Below are positions 8,955 to 17,183 of a DNA stretch of 64,000 nt, one piece after another; position 1 is the stretch's first letter, and each line of letters starts with the position of its first letter. The notes below the pieces were generated by a model that did not search any database, was not told the origin of the DNA, and saw only the letters and a list, made by a program, of their open reading frames with translations. The position numbers and the translations under genes are program-made. Source of the stretch: Novosphingobium sp. Fuku2-ISO-50 (lineage in GTDB: Bacteria; Pseudomonadota; Alphaproteobacteria; Sphingomonadales; Sphingomonadaceae); assembly GCF_001519055.1 (NCBI RefSeq), contig NZ_KQ954285.1, forward strand, positions 572,678-636,677. Reading direction: 5' to 3'.

Positions 8955-9518
8955 TCAGGCCGCGCGCCTGAGCATGGCCGGATCGGCGGGGTCTGCCGGG
9001 CCGCTCACCGGGGGGCACAAGACCAGTGCGTGAGGCACGACCATGCCAAACCGTCCCTGTGCCGCGCTATGGCGCAGACGCGCCGGGCCTGCCGGAATGA
9101 ACCCGAGCCTCGACAAGACCCGGGCGCTTGCCGGGCTGTCGACGAACTGGCTGGCAAGGACGCGGCAATGGCCAAGCGTGCGCGCCAGCGTGAGCGCGGC
9201 GCGCGCCGCTTCGGTGGCATAGCCCCGGCTTCGATGCCCGGACGCGATCCAGATGCCCAGCTCGGCGTCTCCTTGGGAATCAGGCCCTCCGCAATCGGCC
9301 CGATCACAATCGGTAAAGCCGACCGTGCCGATCATCGGCGCACCGCCTTCGGCCCCGTGCAGATCGGGTCGCGTAATCACGAAACGGGGATGGCGCAGCG
9401 CCTGCGGCATGACAGTCCAGTCATGCGCAATCGCCTCGTCATGAGTCAAATCGTGAAGCTCGGCCCGATCTTCGGGCCAGGCAGGCCGCAAAAACAGCCG
9501 TTCGCTGCGAATGAACAC
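8955..9518 (-). CDS. GNAT family N-acetyltransferase (RimJ/RimL-like)
   Basis: 187 aa with a GTG start preceded by AGGAG seven bases upstream. It has the RimJ/RimL opening RSERLFLRPAWPED, central ELGIWIASGHRSRGYATEAA forming the acetyl-CoA pyrophosphate loop (R/QxxGxG/A-like), and SARVLSRLGFIPAG near the C-terminus. Acceptor unknown: ribosomal protein N-termini, amino acids and small amines are all used in this family. Confidence 0.85.
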   Translation of the reverse strand: MFIRSERLFLRPAWPEDRAELHDLTHDEAIAHDWTVMPQALRHPRFVITRPDLHGAEGGAPMIGTVGFTDCDRADCGGPDSQGDAELGIWIASGHRSRGYATEAARAALTLARTLGHCRVLASQFVDSPASARVLSRLGFIPAGPARLRHSAAQGRFGMVVPHALVLCPPVSGPADPADPAMLRRAA

Positions 9519-9657
9519 GTGCGTTCTCCTTCATCCGCCCCGCCATTCCCAAACAGGCGATCACGCTTTCCCGTCGGAACGTCCCGTTGAATTCGGATCG
9601 CTCTCGACGCGCCAGTAATCGCCTGAGGTGACAAGACTATTTCGACAAGCACGGGAT

Positions 9658-9696
9658 GCATCCAATTTGCGGCAAACAGCGCCGCAAAACGGATGC
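9658..9696. repeat. Imperfect hairpin upstream of GNAT gene
   Basis: GCATCC and GGATGC form the outer stem and TTTGCGGC/GCCGCAAA the inner stem, around loop AAACAGC. No T-run adjoins it. It may be part of the GNAT 5' region or a second stem beyond the rpmA terminator. Confidence 0.6.
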
Positions 9697-9725
9697 ATTG
9701 GTGCATGGAGGATGAGGGAGATACG

Positions 9726-9757
9726 AAAAGAGGGAGACGGGCGGGGCCCTCTCCCTC
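9726..9757 (-). terminator. Intrinsic terminator after rplU-rpmA
   Basis: On the minus strand an 8-bp stem GAGGAGA-type (GAGGGAGA pairing with TCTCCCTC) closes a GC-rich loop and is followed by TTTT. It lies 72 bp after the rpmA stop. Confidence 0.8.
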
Positions 9758-9829
9758 GTTCAGCCGATCTGCATCAGCAAGACCGGCAGGGCCACCCCGT
9801 CAGGATGGCCCTTTGGCAAGACCATCCGC

Positions 9830-10099
9830 TTATTCTGCGGCTTCGGCCATCTTGTCGACCGACACATATTTGCGGCCGAGCTTGCCCGAATGAAAACGCA
9901 CGCGACCTTCCGCGAGCGCAAACAGGGTGTGATCCTTGCCGAGACCGACATTCACGCCCGGATAGACGCGGGTTCCGCGCTGACGAATGATGATGTTGCC
10001 ACCGATCACGTCCTGGCCGCCGAACTTCTTCACGCCAAGGCGCTTCGATTGCGAGTCGCGACCGTTGCGCGACGAACCGCCTGCTTTCTTGTGTGCCAT
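9830..10099 (-). CDS. rpmA: 50S ribosomal protein L27
   Basis: 89 aa. The N-terminus [20 protein letters not shown] is the conserved flexible arm that reaches the peptidyl transferase centre, followed by [20 protein letters not shown]. Second gene of rplU-rpmA, 27 bp after rplU. It does not need the N-terminal cleavage seen in Firmicutes. Confidence 0.98.
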   Translation of the reverse strand: MAHKKAGGSSRNGRDSQSKRLGVKKFGGQDVIGGNIIIRQRGTRVYPGVNVGLGKDHTLFALAEGRVRFHSGKLGRKYVSVDKMAEAAE

Positions 10100-10126
10100 G
10101 GTTGGTTACTCCTCGAACTGGTCGGA

Positions 10127-10423
10127 TCAGGCGACGGACAGGATGCGCAGCAGGGTAAGCTGCTGGCGATGGCCGTTCTTGCGACGGTAGTTATGGCGGC
10201 GGCGCTTCTTGAACACCACGACCTTTTCCGACTTCGCCTGAGCGATGATTTCGGCCGAAACCGTCACTTTGGCGGGGTCCGCCAACGCGCCCTCTTCACC
10301 AGCGAGAAGGATATCGCCGAGGGTGATCGTTTCACCGGCTTCACCAGCCAGCTTTTCGACGGCGATCTTGTCTCCGGCGGCGACCCGATACTGTTTGCCG
10401 CCCGTGCGCACGATTGCGAACAT
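10127..10423 (-). CDS. rplU: 50S ribosomal protein L21
   Basis: 98 aa. [14 protein letters not shown] start and [18 protein letters not shown]-terminal block are L21 signatures; the protein binds 23S rRNA. ATG 10423 was chosen because the family begins exactly at MFAIV, with AGCAGGAA just upstream. Preceded by a strong promoter and a leader hairpin that may regulate the rplU-rpmA operon. Confidence 0.98.
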   Translation of the reverse strand: MFAIVRTGGKQYRVAAGDKIAVEKLAGEAGETITLGDILLAGEEGALADPAKVTVSAEIIAQAKSEKVVVFKKRRRHNYRRKNGHRQQLTLLRILSVA

Positions 10424-10518
10424 GGTTCCTGCTATCCGTTTCAATGCCTGACCCACCAAGCACCCCGATCATCCGGCACCCAAAGGCAGCGGCGAATCGT
10501 GGACAGCGGGCAATTGAG

Positions 10519-10546
10519 CGGAACCCCGCGAAATTGCGAAGCTCCG
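10519..10546 (-). promoter_or_regulatory. Candidate rplU leader hairpin
   Basis: On the minus strand CGGAGCTTCGC can pair with GCGGGGTTCCG (three G-U pairs) around a 6-nt loop, just after the predicted transcription start. Ribosomal-protein leaders often carry autoregulatory structures, but that role is inference. Confidence 0.35.
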
Positions 10547-10558
10547 GAAAGAGGGGCG

Positions 10559-10587
10559 CCGATAATCGAATGCGGCGAAGCTGTCAA
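10559..10587 (-). promoter_or_regulatory. Sigma-70-type promoter for rplU-rpmA
   Basis: Minus strand TTGACA (10587-10582), then 16-17 bp, then TTATCG/TATCGG as -10. A perfect -35 in this GC-rich context is notable. It predicts a leader of about 125 nt. Confidence 0.55.
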
Positions 10588-10652
10588 CGATTCACGATCA
10601 GCCGACATGCATCGCCACTGGCGGTCACCGCGCGTCATGCTATGGCACGGCC

Positions 10653-11201
10653 ATGCCCAAGGTGTCATCAGCCCCCTTCACCCGATCCGCCCTTATGCTC
10701 GCATTCATGCTGGCCGGCTGCGGCGGCGCGACCACATACCCGTCGCTGGCGCAACGCCCGGCAGAGCGGGCGTTTATCGAGGAAGCCGCCGCGACTGCGC
10801 CGATCACGCCGCAAGCCTCCGCCTCACCCGATTCGGCAACCGTCGGGCACGTCGAATCGCTGCGCGCCGATGCGGCCCGCGCGGCGCAGGAATTTGCCCA
10901 TCGCGCGCAAGAAGCCGATGATCTGAGCAAAGCGGCACGAGGCACCGGCGTCGGCAGCGAAGCCTGGGCAGCGGCGACCACGGCCATGGCCGCGCTCGAT
11001 TCGGCACGCAGCGATACCGCCTTGCCGCTGGCCGATCTCGACGCGCTGATGGTCGGCACCGCCGTCTCCGCAGCCCAAAGCGGCGGTGCGCGGGGCGCTG
11101 CGACGTATGCGGTGATTGCGCGCGCCGACAGCGATGTCGCCGCCATGCTCGCCGATGAAGACGCGCGAATCGCCGCGCTCCAACGCGCTGCAGAAAATTA
11201 G
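10653..11201 (+). CDS. Putative lipoprotein, Ala-rich helical
   Basis: 182 aa. Signal peptide ends in the lipobox MLAGC (residues 19-23), followed by GGATTYPSLAQRPAERAFIE. The rest is Ala-rich and probably helical or coiled (EFAHRAQEADDLSKAAR). No named family recognised. The exported N-terminus supports a real gene. It converges on moaE with its end overlapping moaE by 4 bp. Confidence 0.7.
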   Translation: MPKVSSAPFTRSALMLAFMLAGCGGATTYPSLAQRPAERAFIEEAAATAPITPQASASPDSATVGHVESLRADAARAAQEFAHRAQEADDLSKAARGTGVGSEAWAAATTAMAALDSARSDTALPLADLDALMVGTAVSAAQSGGARGAATYAVIARADSDVAAMLADEDARIAALQRAAEN

Positions 11202-11644
11202 GTCCAGCGCGCGCGGTCGGCGTGATCTTGCGCGCGCGGTTCGATCCAGCGCCAGCCTTGCGCCGTGCGCTCGCGCTTCCACAGCCACGATTCGCTCTTG
11301 AGGTGGTCCATCACGAAATCGGTCGCGGCAAAGGCGTCGCGGCGATGGCGCGCGGCGGCGGCAACCAGCACGATCGGCGCATCGGGCCCCATTTCGCCGA
11401 CACGGTGCAGCAAGAGCAAGCCCTCCAGCGCCCAGCGCCGCGCGGCGGTCTGCGCCAGCGCCGCGAATCCGGGCAACGTCATCGGCTCGTAATGGCGGAT
11501 CTCAAGCGCTTCGACCCCACTGTCGGCGCGCACTTTGCCCAGAAAGCTGACCACGCCGCCCGCCGCCGGAACGCGCGCGGCAAAGGCCGCGAGTTCGCCC
11601 GCGGGATCAAACGCGCCGGGCACAAGGCGGACATCGAGGATCAT
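11198..11644 (-). CDS. moaE: Molybdopterin synthase catalytic subunit
   Basis: 148 aa. MoaE transfers sulfur from MoaD thiocarboxylate to precursor Z (cPMP) to make molybdopterin. Seen: GGVVSFLGKVR, LEIRHYEPMT, LLLHRVGEMG, the FVMDHLKSESWLWKRE block with the catalytic Lys pair, and a trailing W-rich tail. ATG 11644 begins 2 bp after the moaD stop, fitting an equimolar operon. Confidence 0.95.
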   Translation of the reverse strand: MILDVRLVPGAFDPAGELAAFAARVPAAGGVVSFLGKVRADSGVEALEIRHYEPMTLPGFAALAQTAARRWALEGLLLLHRVGEMGPDAPIVLVAAAARHRRDAFAATDFVMDHLKSESWLWKRERTAQGWRWIEPRAQDHADRARWT

Positions 11645-11645
11645 C

Positions 11646-11891
11646 TCAGCCACCGCTGACCGGGGGCAGAAACGCCAGTTCGTCGCCCGCCCCGAGCATG
11701 ATTCCGCCGCTTTCCGCCAACAGCCGGCCATTGAGCGCAAGCCTTACGCGATCATCGAGCAGCGCCACGGCCAGCTCGCGGTCAAGCCCGGCAAGCACTT
11801 GCTCCAGCGGGCCGGTCGGCACTGCCAGTTCGGCCATGCCGGCCAGATCTTCGAGTCGGCCAAGGAATACCAGCCGCGCACCACGATCCAT
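11646..11891 (-). CDS. moaD: Molybdopterin synthase sulfur carrier subunit
   Basis: 81 aa with a ubiquitin-like fold and the essential C-terminal Gly-Gly (PPVSGG), which is adenylated then thiocarboxylated. LALNGRLL and GAGDELAFLPPVSGG are typical of MoaD. It lies between moaA (8 bp upstream) and moaE (1 bp downstream). Confidence 0.93.
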   Translation of the reverse strand: MDRGARLVFLGRLEDLAGMAELAVPTGPLEQVLAGLDRELAVALLDDRVRLALNGRLLAESGGIMLGAGDELAFLPPVSGG

Positions 11892-11899
11892 CGCCGCCT

Positions 11900-12922
11900 C
11901 TATCCGCCCGTGACCGACATGTGCCGCGCCAGCCTGGGCCGCCCGCCCGGCCCCGAAATCGCGAAATCGTGCCGTTCCTGCTTTTCGCCCATGGCGCGGG
12001 CAAAGGCGTCGTTCAGCGCCGCTTCGCGATCGTCACTGCGCAGCGCCGCGCGCAGATCGACCTGCCCTTCACCGCCCAGACACATGAACAGTTGCCCCGT
12101 TGCGGTCAGCCGCACGCGATTGCACCCTTCGCAGAAATTGCCCGTCAGCGGCGTGATGAAGCCCAGCCGCCCGCCGGTTTCGACAACATCGACATAGCGC
12201 GCCGGACCGCCGCTGCGTGCCGCACTGGGCACCAGGGTCCAGCGCTGTTCGAGCGCATGGCGTACAGCATCGAGCGGCAGATAATGATCGAAGCGGTCGC
12301 CTTCGACCTCGCCCAGCGGCATGACCTCGATCAGCGTGATCGCGTAGCCTTCGCCATGCGCCCAGGCGACAAGGTCGGCGATTTCGTGCTCGTTTATGCC
12401 CTTGAGCGCGACGGTGTTGATCTTGACCGCCAGCCCCGCCTCGCGCGCAGCCGCGATTCCCGCCAGCACGTTGCCCAGCATGTCGCGCCGGGCCAGCGCG
12501 GCAAACCGCTCCGGATCGCGCGTGTCGAGCGAGACATTGATGCGGCGCACCCCGGCATCGGCCAGATCGCCCGCAAATTCGGCCAGCCGCGTGCCATTGG
12601 TCGTCAGCGTCAGCTCGTCGAGATCATCGCCGATATGGCGGCCCAGCGCACGCACGAGGTCGATCATGTCGCGCCGCACCAGCGGCTCGCCGCCGGTCAG
12701 GCGGATCTTGCGCACGCCGCGCGCCATGAACGCGCGCGCGGCGAGATAGATCTCTTCGAGCGTCAGCACGTCCGCGCGGGGCAGGAACTGCATGCGCTCG
12801 GGCATGCAATAGGTGCATCGCAAATCGCAACGGTCGGTCAGCGACAGGCGCAAATAGGTGATCGACCGCGCAAAGCGATCGATCAGCGGGCCCGGAGAGC
12901 CGAAAGGCGCCGACGCGTTCAT
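11900..12922 (-). CDS. moaA: GTP 3',8-cyclase MoaA
   Basis: 340 aa radical-SAM enzyme starting molybdenum cofactor synthesis from GTP. First 4Fe-4S cluster motif CDLRCTYC (about 34-41), [14 protein letters not shown], and the second cluster region [12 protein letters not shown] with a later Cys in LFMCLG; ends in the functional Gly-Gly tail (SVTGG). ATG 12922 ([10 protein letters not shown]) begins shortly before the conserved [12 protein letters not shown]; the longer frame upstream runs antisense to the SDR region. First gene of moaA-moaD-moaE; moaC, moaB and mog homologues are not in the window. Confidence 0.96.
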   Translation of the reverse strand: MNASAPFGSPGPLIDRFARSITYLRLSLTDRCDLRCTYCMPERMQFLPRADVLTLEEIYLAARAFMARGVRKIRLTGGEPLVRRDMIDLVRALGRHIGDDLDELTLTTNGTRLAEFAGDLADAGVRRINVSLDTRDPERFAALARRDMLGNVLAGIAAAREAGLAVKINTVALKGINEHEIADLVAWAHGEGYAITLIEVMPLGEVEGDRFDHYLPLDAVRHALEQRWTLVPSAARSGGPARYVDVVETGGRLGFITPLTGNFCEGCNRVRLTATGQLFMCLGGEGQVDLRAALRSDDREAALNDAFARAMGEKQERHDFAISGPGGRPRLARHMSVTGG

Positions 12923-12936
12923 GCGACCTGATATAA

Positions 12937-13710
12937 TCAACGCGCCAGATATAGAAAGTCGCGCGGATACGATTCCAGGTTTGCCCCGCCGTCGACGAAC
13001 AGCGTTTCGCCGGTGGTCGCGCGCGCAGTGGCCAGATGCAGCACGGCATCGGCAATGTCTTCGGGCCGCGACAGCCGATCGAGCGGCATCAGCCGGCCCA
13101 GCCGCTCCCACTGCGCCGGGTCATAGTCATCGGTCGGCAAAGTCAGCCCCGGCGCCACCGCATTGACCCGCACGCGCGGCGCCAGCGCCCGCGCCATCGT
13201 CCGGACCGAGGCATGAAGCGCCTGTTTCGACAGGGTATAGCTGATCTGATCGGGCACCGGGTTTCTGACCCGCTGGTCGATGATCTGCACCACCGCGCCT
13301 TCGCCGTTGCTCTGCGCCAGGGCTGCGGCCAGCGCGCGCGTCAGGATCAGCGGGGCATGGCAATTGACCCGGAAATGCGCTTCGAGCGTCGCGCCGTCGA
13401 ACGTGCCCGCGTTGTCATCGTGAAACAGCGAGGCACAATTGACCAGCAGCACCGGCGCGCGGGCAGCCGCCGCGATCGCCGCCGGGATCAGCGCTTCGAC
13501 CGCCGCCAGGTCCGACAGATCGGCCGCCAGCGGATGAACCGTCGCCCCCAATGCGCCAAGCCGGGCGACGAATGCCGCATCAAAGCTTTTCGGATCGTGC
13601 GCATGGAGCGCAAGGTCGTACCCCGCTCCTGCCAGCCGTTCGGCAATCGCCGCACCGATCCGGCGCCACCCGCCGGTAATCACCGCGAGTGGCCGATCGA
13701 CGGGGGTCAT
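12937..13710 (-). CDS. folM: Pteridine reductase-like short-chain dehydrogenase (FolM-type)
   Basis: 257 aa SDR. NADPH loop TGGWRRIG near residues 12-19 has the Arg-rich form of pteridine reductases. In place of the usual catalytic Ser there is Asp (IIDQRV), spaced 13 residues before the catalytic Tyr of YTLSK, as in PTR1 (Asp181/Tyr194/Lys198). PGLTLP also matches. It likely reduces dihydromonapterin or dihydrofolate-type pterins. Its ATG overlaps the folB stop by 4 nt, tying it to pterin metabolism. The substrate is inferred. Confidence 0.75.
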   Translation of the reverse strand: MTPVDRPLAVITGGWRRIGAAIAERLAGAGYDLALHAHDPKSFDAAFVARLGALGATVHPLAADLSDLAAVEALIPAAIAAAARAPVLLVNCASLFHDDNAGTFDGATLEAHFRVNCHAPLILTRALAAALAQSNGEGAVVQIIDQRVRNPVPDQISYTLSKQALHASVRTMARALAPRVRVNAVAPGLTLPTDDYDPAQWERLGRLMPLDRLSRPEDIADAVLHLATARATTGETLFVDGGANLESYPRDFLYLAR

Positions 13711-14153
13711 CCCCGCCGATGCCGGGTCAGCGTCATGCCGATTTCTTCGCCCGCCTCGCTGATCGCCAGCTTGACGATCTTGACGGTGACCCGCTGGACC
13801 CGCGCGTCTTGCAGGAACAGCGTTTCGGCGATGTGATCGCCGATCGATTCGATCAGCGTGAAATGGACCCCCTGCGGCAATCCGCGCGTCGCCGCGAATT
13901 TCAGATCCATGTAATTCTTGCTGGCCGACAGCGGCGTATCGGGCGCAAACTGCGGCTCGGGCGCCAGCGCGACGGCGATCGAAATGCGCAGGGGTTGCGG
14001 ACGGCCGGTCTCTTCCGAGTAAACCCCGGTGAGCACGTCGGTCTCGATATTGGCGACTTCAAGGATAAGGCTGTCTGACACGGCGCGGGCCTCTGACAGC
14101 AGGGGTGCAGCTTGTCCAGCTTCCGACGCACGCAAAACCGCGATTCCGCCCAT
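13707..14153 (-). CDS. folB: Dihydroneopterin aldolase family protein
   Basis: 148 aa. FolB converts dihydroneopterin to 6-hydroxymethyl-dihydropterin in folate synthesis. Seen: SLILEVANIETDVLTGVYSEE with the conserved active-site region, YMDLKFAA, and FTLIESIGDHIAETLF. AGGAGG ends 5 bp before ATG 14153, which supports this start and gives about 25 residues ahead of the usual beginning; GTG 14078 (VSDSLILE) is the alternative. Coupled to the folM-like gene. Confidence 0.85.
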   Translation of the reverse strand: MGGIAVLRASEAGQAAPLLSEARAVSDSLILEVANIETDVLTGVYSEETGRPQPLRISIAVALAPEPQFAPDTPLSASKNYMDLKFAATRGLPQGVHFTLIESIGDHIAETLFLQDARVQRVTVKIVKLAISEAGEEIGMTLTRHRRG

Positions 14154-14195
14154 CATTACCTCCTCTTATCGCCGACCTGTTCAATCCCCGGCCAT

Positions 14196-15083
14196 TCAAT
14201 TCATCGACCAGCGTGCGAAAATTGCCGTGGGCAAGACACGCCCGCCCTCGCCGGTTTCGACCAGCGCGAGATCACCATGTTCGATCGTGCCGGGCAAGTG
14301 CCGCAGCGCTTCATCGAGCAGACCCGCCAGCGCCAGCGAAGACATGCGCACCGCATAGACCGTCAGGAACAGAAACCGGCTTTGCACATCGAGCAGCCGC
14401 GCGCATTCGCCGATCAGCCCCGGCAGACCTTCTTCGAGCCGCCAGACTTCGCCTTCGGGTCCGCGTCCGAATTTGGGCGGATCGAGAATGATCCCGTCAT
14501 AACGCCGACCGCGCCGCACTTCGCGTGCGGCAAATTTCACCGCGTCATCGACGATCCAGCGAATGGGCCGCGATTCCATCCCCGACAGCGCGGCATTGGC
14601 CCGCGCCTGCGCCACCGACTTCTTCGAGGCGTCGAGATGGGTCACCGGGCCAAACTGCGACAAGGACAGCGTGCCGACCCCGGTATAGCCAAACAGATTG
14701 AGCGTCGATGCCTCTGTGGCGCCCGCCAGCCGGGTGCCCATCCAGTCCCACACCGGGGCCATGTCGGGGAAAAAGCCGAGATGGCGAAACGGCGTGCAAC
14801 TGGCGGTAAAGCGCACATCGCCGCGCGCCAGCGGCCAGCCGTCGCGCGGGACGGGCCGATCGAAATGCCAACGCCCGCCGCCGTCCTCGTCGGACCCCGG
14901 AATGAATTCGCCGTCCGCTGCCCAATCGGCCTGACGCGGGCTCCACAGCGCCTGCGGCTCGGGGCGGATGAACCGATAGGGGCCATAGGCTTCAAGCTTT
15001 CGCCCGTGGCCCGAATCGATCAGCGCAAAGTCGTCCCAGCCTTCGCCGATCATCAGCCGGGGCGAAAGAACGAGCTGGGCCAT
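14196..15083 (-). CDS. RlmI-like class I SAM-dependent methyltransferase
   Basis: 295 aa. SAM-binding motif I NLFGYTGVGTLSLSQFG, motif II with HLDASKKSV, and catalytic-type DPPKFGRGP near residue 205, as in RlmI/RlmK-like rRNA methyltransferases. The N-terminal PUA domain of full RlmI is absent. Start ATG overlaps the thrC stop by one base (TGATG). The target, rRNA or another RNA, is inferred. Confidence 0.8.
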   Translation of the reverse strand: MAQLVLSPRLMIGEGWDDFALIDSGHGRKLEAYGPYRFIRPEPQALWSPRQADWAADGEFIPGSDEDGGGRWHFDRPVPRDGWPLARGDVRFTASCTPFRHLGFFPDMAPVWDWMGTRLAGATEASTLNLFGYTGVGTLSLSQFGPVTHLDASKKSVAQARANAALSGMESRPIRWIVDDAVKFAAREVRRGRRYDGIILDPPKFGRGPEGEVWRLEEGLPGLIGECARLLDVQSRFLFLTVYAVRMSSLALAGLLDEALRHLPGTIEHGDLALVETGEGGRVLPTAIFARWSMN

Positions 15084-16489
15084 CAGCCGTGACGCGGCGT
15101 TGCGCGCGCGGTGACATAGTCCTTCACCGCGTCATACGTGCCCGCCAGACGATCGTAGCGTTCTTCACGGTCGAACAAGTCGCCCACTCGCGCAGGCAAG
15201 GCCGGGCGCACGCCGATCGCGCTTTCCACCGCGTCGCCAAACTTGGCCGGATGCGCCGTCGCCAGCGTGACCACCGGAACATCGGCGGGCAGAGCCTGCG
15301 CCGCGCGCGCAGCGTGAAGCCCGATCGCGGTATGCGGATCGATCACTTCGCCGCATGCTTCATAGGCCCAGCGCTGCGCCGCGATCATCTGGTCGGCATC
15401 GGCGCGTGCGCTGGTAAACAGGCCTGCCGCCGCCGCGCGCTGCGCATTGGTCAGGTGCAGCACTTTGGTCGCGTCAAACGTCTTCATCTGCTGCGCGATC
15501 AGCGCGCCGTCGCGCCCGGCGGCATCGAACAGCAGGCGTTCGAAATTCGACGAGACCTGAATGTCCATCGAAGGCGCGGCAGTCGGCGTGACGGACCCCG
15601 CGGAATAGTCGCCTGTCGACAGCGCACGATGGAGGATGTCGTTGATATTGGTCGCAACGATCAGCCGCTCGATCGGCAGGCCCATCTGCGCCGCGACATA
15701 GCCGGCAAAGACATCGCCGAAATTGCCCGTCGGGACCGCAAAGGCAACCTTGCGATGCGGCGCGCCAAGCTGCAGCGCGGCGGCGAAATAATAGACCACT
15801 TGCGCCATCAGGCGCGCCCAGTTGATCGAATTGACTGCCGCAATGCCGAAACGGGCGGTGACTTCGGTGTCGTTGAACATCCGCTTCACGGTCGCCTGCG
15901 CGTCGTCAAAGCTGCCGTCGATGGCGATGTTGAAGACATTGGGCGCGAGCACGCTGGTCATCTGGCGCCGCTGCACATCGCTGACCCGGCCATGGGGATG
16001 CAGCATGAAAATGTCGACTTTGGCCCGGCCCGCGACCGCGTCGATCGCCGCCGAGCCGGTATCGCCCGACGTCGCCCCGACAATCGTCAGATGATCGTCG
16101 CGACGGCCCAGAAATTCCTCGAACAGCAGGCCGAGCAACTGCAGCGCGACATCCTTGAACGCCAGCGTCGGGCCGTGAAACAGTTCGAGCAGCCAGTGGC
16201 GCTCGTCAAACTGGCGAAGCGGCGTGACGGCGGCATGGGCAAACCGGCCATAGGCCTTTGTCGTCAGCTCGAGCAGCCGTTCCGGCGTCAGGCTGTCGCC
16301 GACAAACGGCTGCATCACCCGCAGCGCCAGTTCGGCATAAGGCAGTCCGGCGAGCGCGGCGATTTCGTCGGGTGAAAAGCGCGGCCAGGCTTCGGGGACA
16401 TAAAGCCCGCCATCGCTGGCGAGCCCCGCCAGAGTCACCCCTTCGAAATCGAGCGCGGGCGCAAGCCCGCGTGTGCTGACATACTTCAT
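15083..16489 (-). CDS. thrC: Threonine synthase
   Basis: 468 aa PLP enzyme making threonine from O-phosphohomoserine. MKYVSTRGLAP start, PLP-lysine motif HGPTLAFKDVALQ, TSGDTGSAAI phosphate loop, and PTGNFGDVFAGY are the long-form (class II) threonine synthase signatures. ATG 16489 was chosen over one four codons upstream. Sits after SURF1, a common arrangement in sphingomonads. Confidence 0.97.
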   Translation of the reverse strand: MKYVSTRGLAPALDFEGVTLAGLASDGGLYVPEAWPRFSPDEIAALAGLPYAELALRVMQPFVGDSLTPERLLELTTKAYGRFAHAAVTPLRQFDERHWLLELFHGPTLAFKDVALQLLGLLFEEFLGRRDDHLTIVGATSGDTGSAAIDAVAGRAKVDIFMLHPHGRVSDVQRRQMTSVLAPNVFNIAIDGSFDDAQATVKRMFNDTEVTARFGIAAVNSINWARLMAQVVYYFAAALQLGAPHRKVAFAVPTGNFGDVFAGYVAAQMGLPIERLIVATNINDILHRALSTGDYSAGSVTPTAAPSMDIQVSSNFERLLFDAAGRDGALIAQQMKTFDATKVLHLTNAQRAAAAGLFTSARADADQMIAAQRWAYEACGEVIDPHTAIGLHAARAAQALPADVPVVTLATAHPAKFGDAVESAIGVRPALPARVGDLFDREERYDRLAGTYDAVKDYVTARATPRHG

Positions 16490-16568
16490 GACAAACCCCA
16501 TGTGGTCGCCGGGCGACTAGCCGTCATGAGCCCGGATGGCAACCAGCCAGAGGTCGGCGAAATAGGGG

Positions 16569-17183
16569 TCAACGCCGACGCAGCGCCAGGATGTAGATGA
16601 TCAGCGCGGTCGCTGCGAAAGCAAACCACTGGATCGCATAAGACCAATGGTTGTTGGGTATATCGCGCGGATCGGGCCGGGCATTGGCGATGAGCCCGGC
16701 CAGCGGCGGCTCGGCGACGATGTGCCAATCGGCCTTTCGCGGCCCCGCAGACCCGGGCGGCAGGACCACCCCCGCCTTGGGCCCGGGCACGGCGACTCCG
16801 GCCAGCGCGCCCCCGGCCCATCGCACCGGCGCCAGGCCAAACGACCAGCCGAGCACCACCGGCACCATGGTCGCGTCGGCGCCCGAACGATGGATGCACA
16901 GCACGACATGCGCCCAGCCCGAGCGGCCTTCGGCATTGCGCCCGGCAACGACCTGGTCCGCGCCGGTTTCGGGGCAAGCCCATACGACATGGCGATAGGC
17001 GGCGTCATGCGGCAGGTCCGCGCCTGTCACCACCAGCGGCGCGGCAATCTGTTCGGCAGCGGCAAAGCGCGCCAGCAAGGCTTCTTTCCAGGCGCGGCGC
17101 TGCAATTGCCACATGCCCAGCGCGATCATCATGCCCACGGCAAGCAGCACGACCAGCGTCGCGATCAGCGGAGGACGACGCAC
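16569..17183 (-). CDS. SURF1 family cytochrome oxidase assembly protein
   Basis: 204 aa. Two membrane helices flank a periplasmic domain: LIATLVVLLAVGMMIALGMWQLQRR at the start and NNHWSYAIQWFAFAATALI near the end, both SURF1 hallmarks. It assists heme a insertion into subunit I of the aa3 oxidase. GTG start 17183 is preceded by GGGAGGAG and overlaps the DUF983 stop by one base (TAGTG). Confidence 0.9.
   Translation of the reverse strand: MRRPPLIATLVVLLAVGMMIALGMWQLQRRAWKEALLARFAAAEQIAAPLVVTGADLPHDAAYRHVVWACPETGADQVVAGRNAEGRSGWAHVVLCIHRSGADATMVPVVLGWSFGLAPVRWAGGALAGVAVPGPKAGVVLPPGSAGPRKADWHIVAEPPLAGLIANARPDPRDIPNNHWSYAIQWFAFAATALIIYILALRRR

Larger units (their letters stand above)
9519..9829. 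other. 311-bp gene-free stretch between GNAT and rpmA
   Basis: Holds the upstream region of the GNAT gene, a hairpin at 9658-9696 and the rpmA terminator at 9726-9757. No convincing coding frame seen. Confidence 0.7.
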
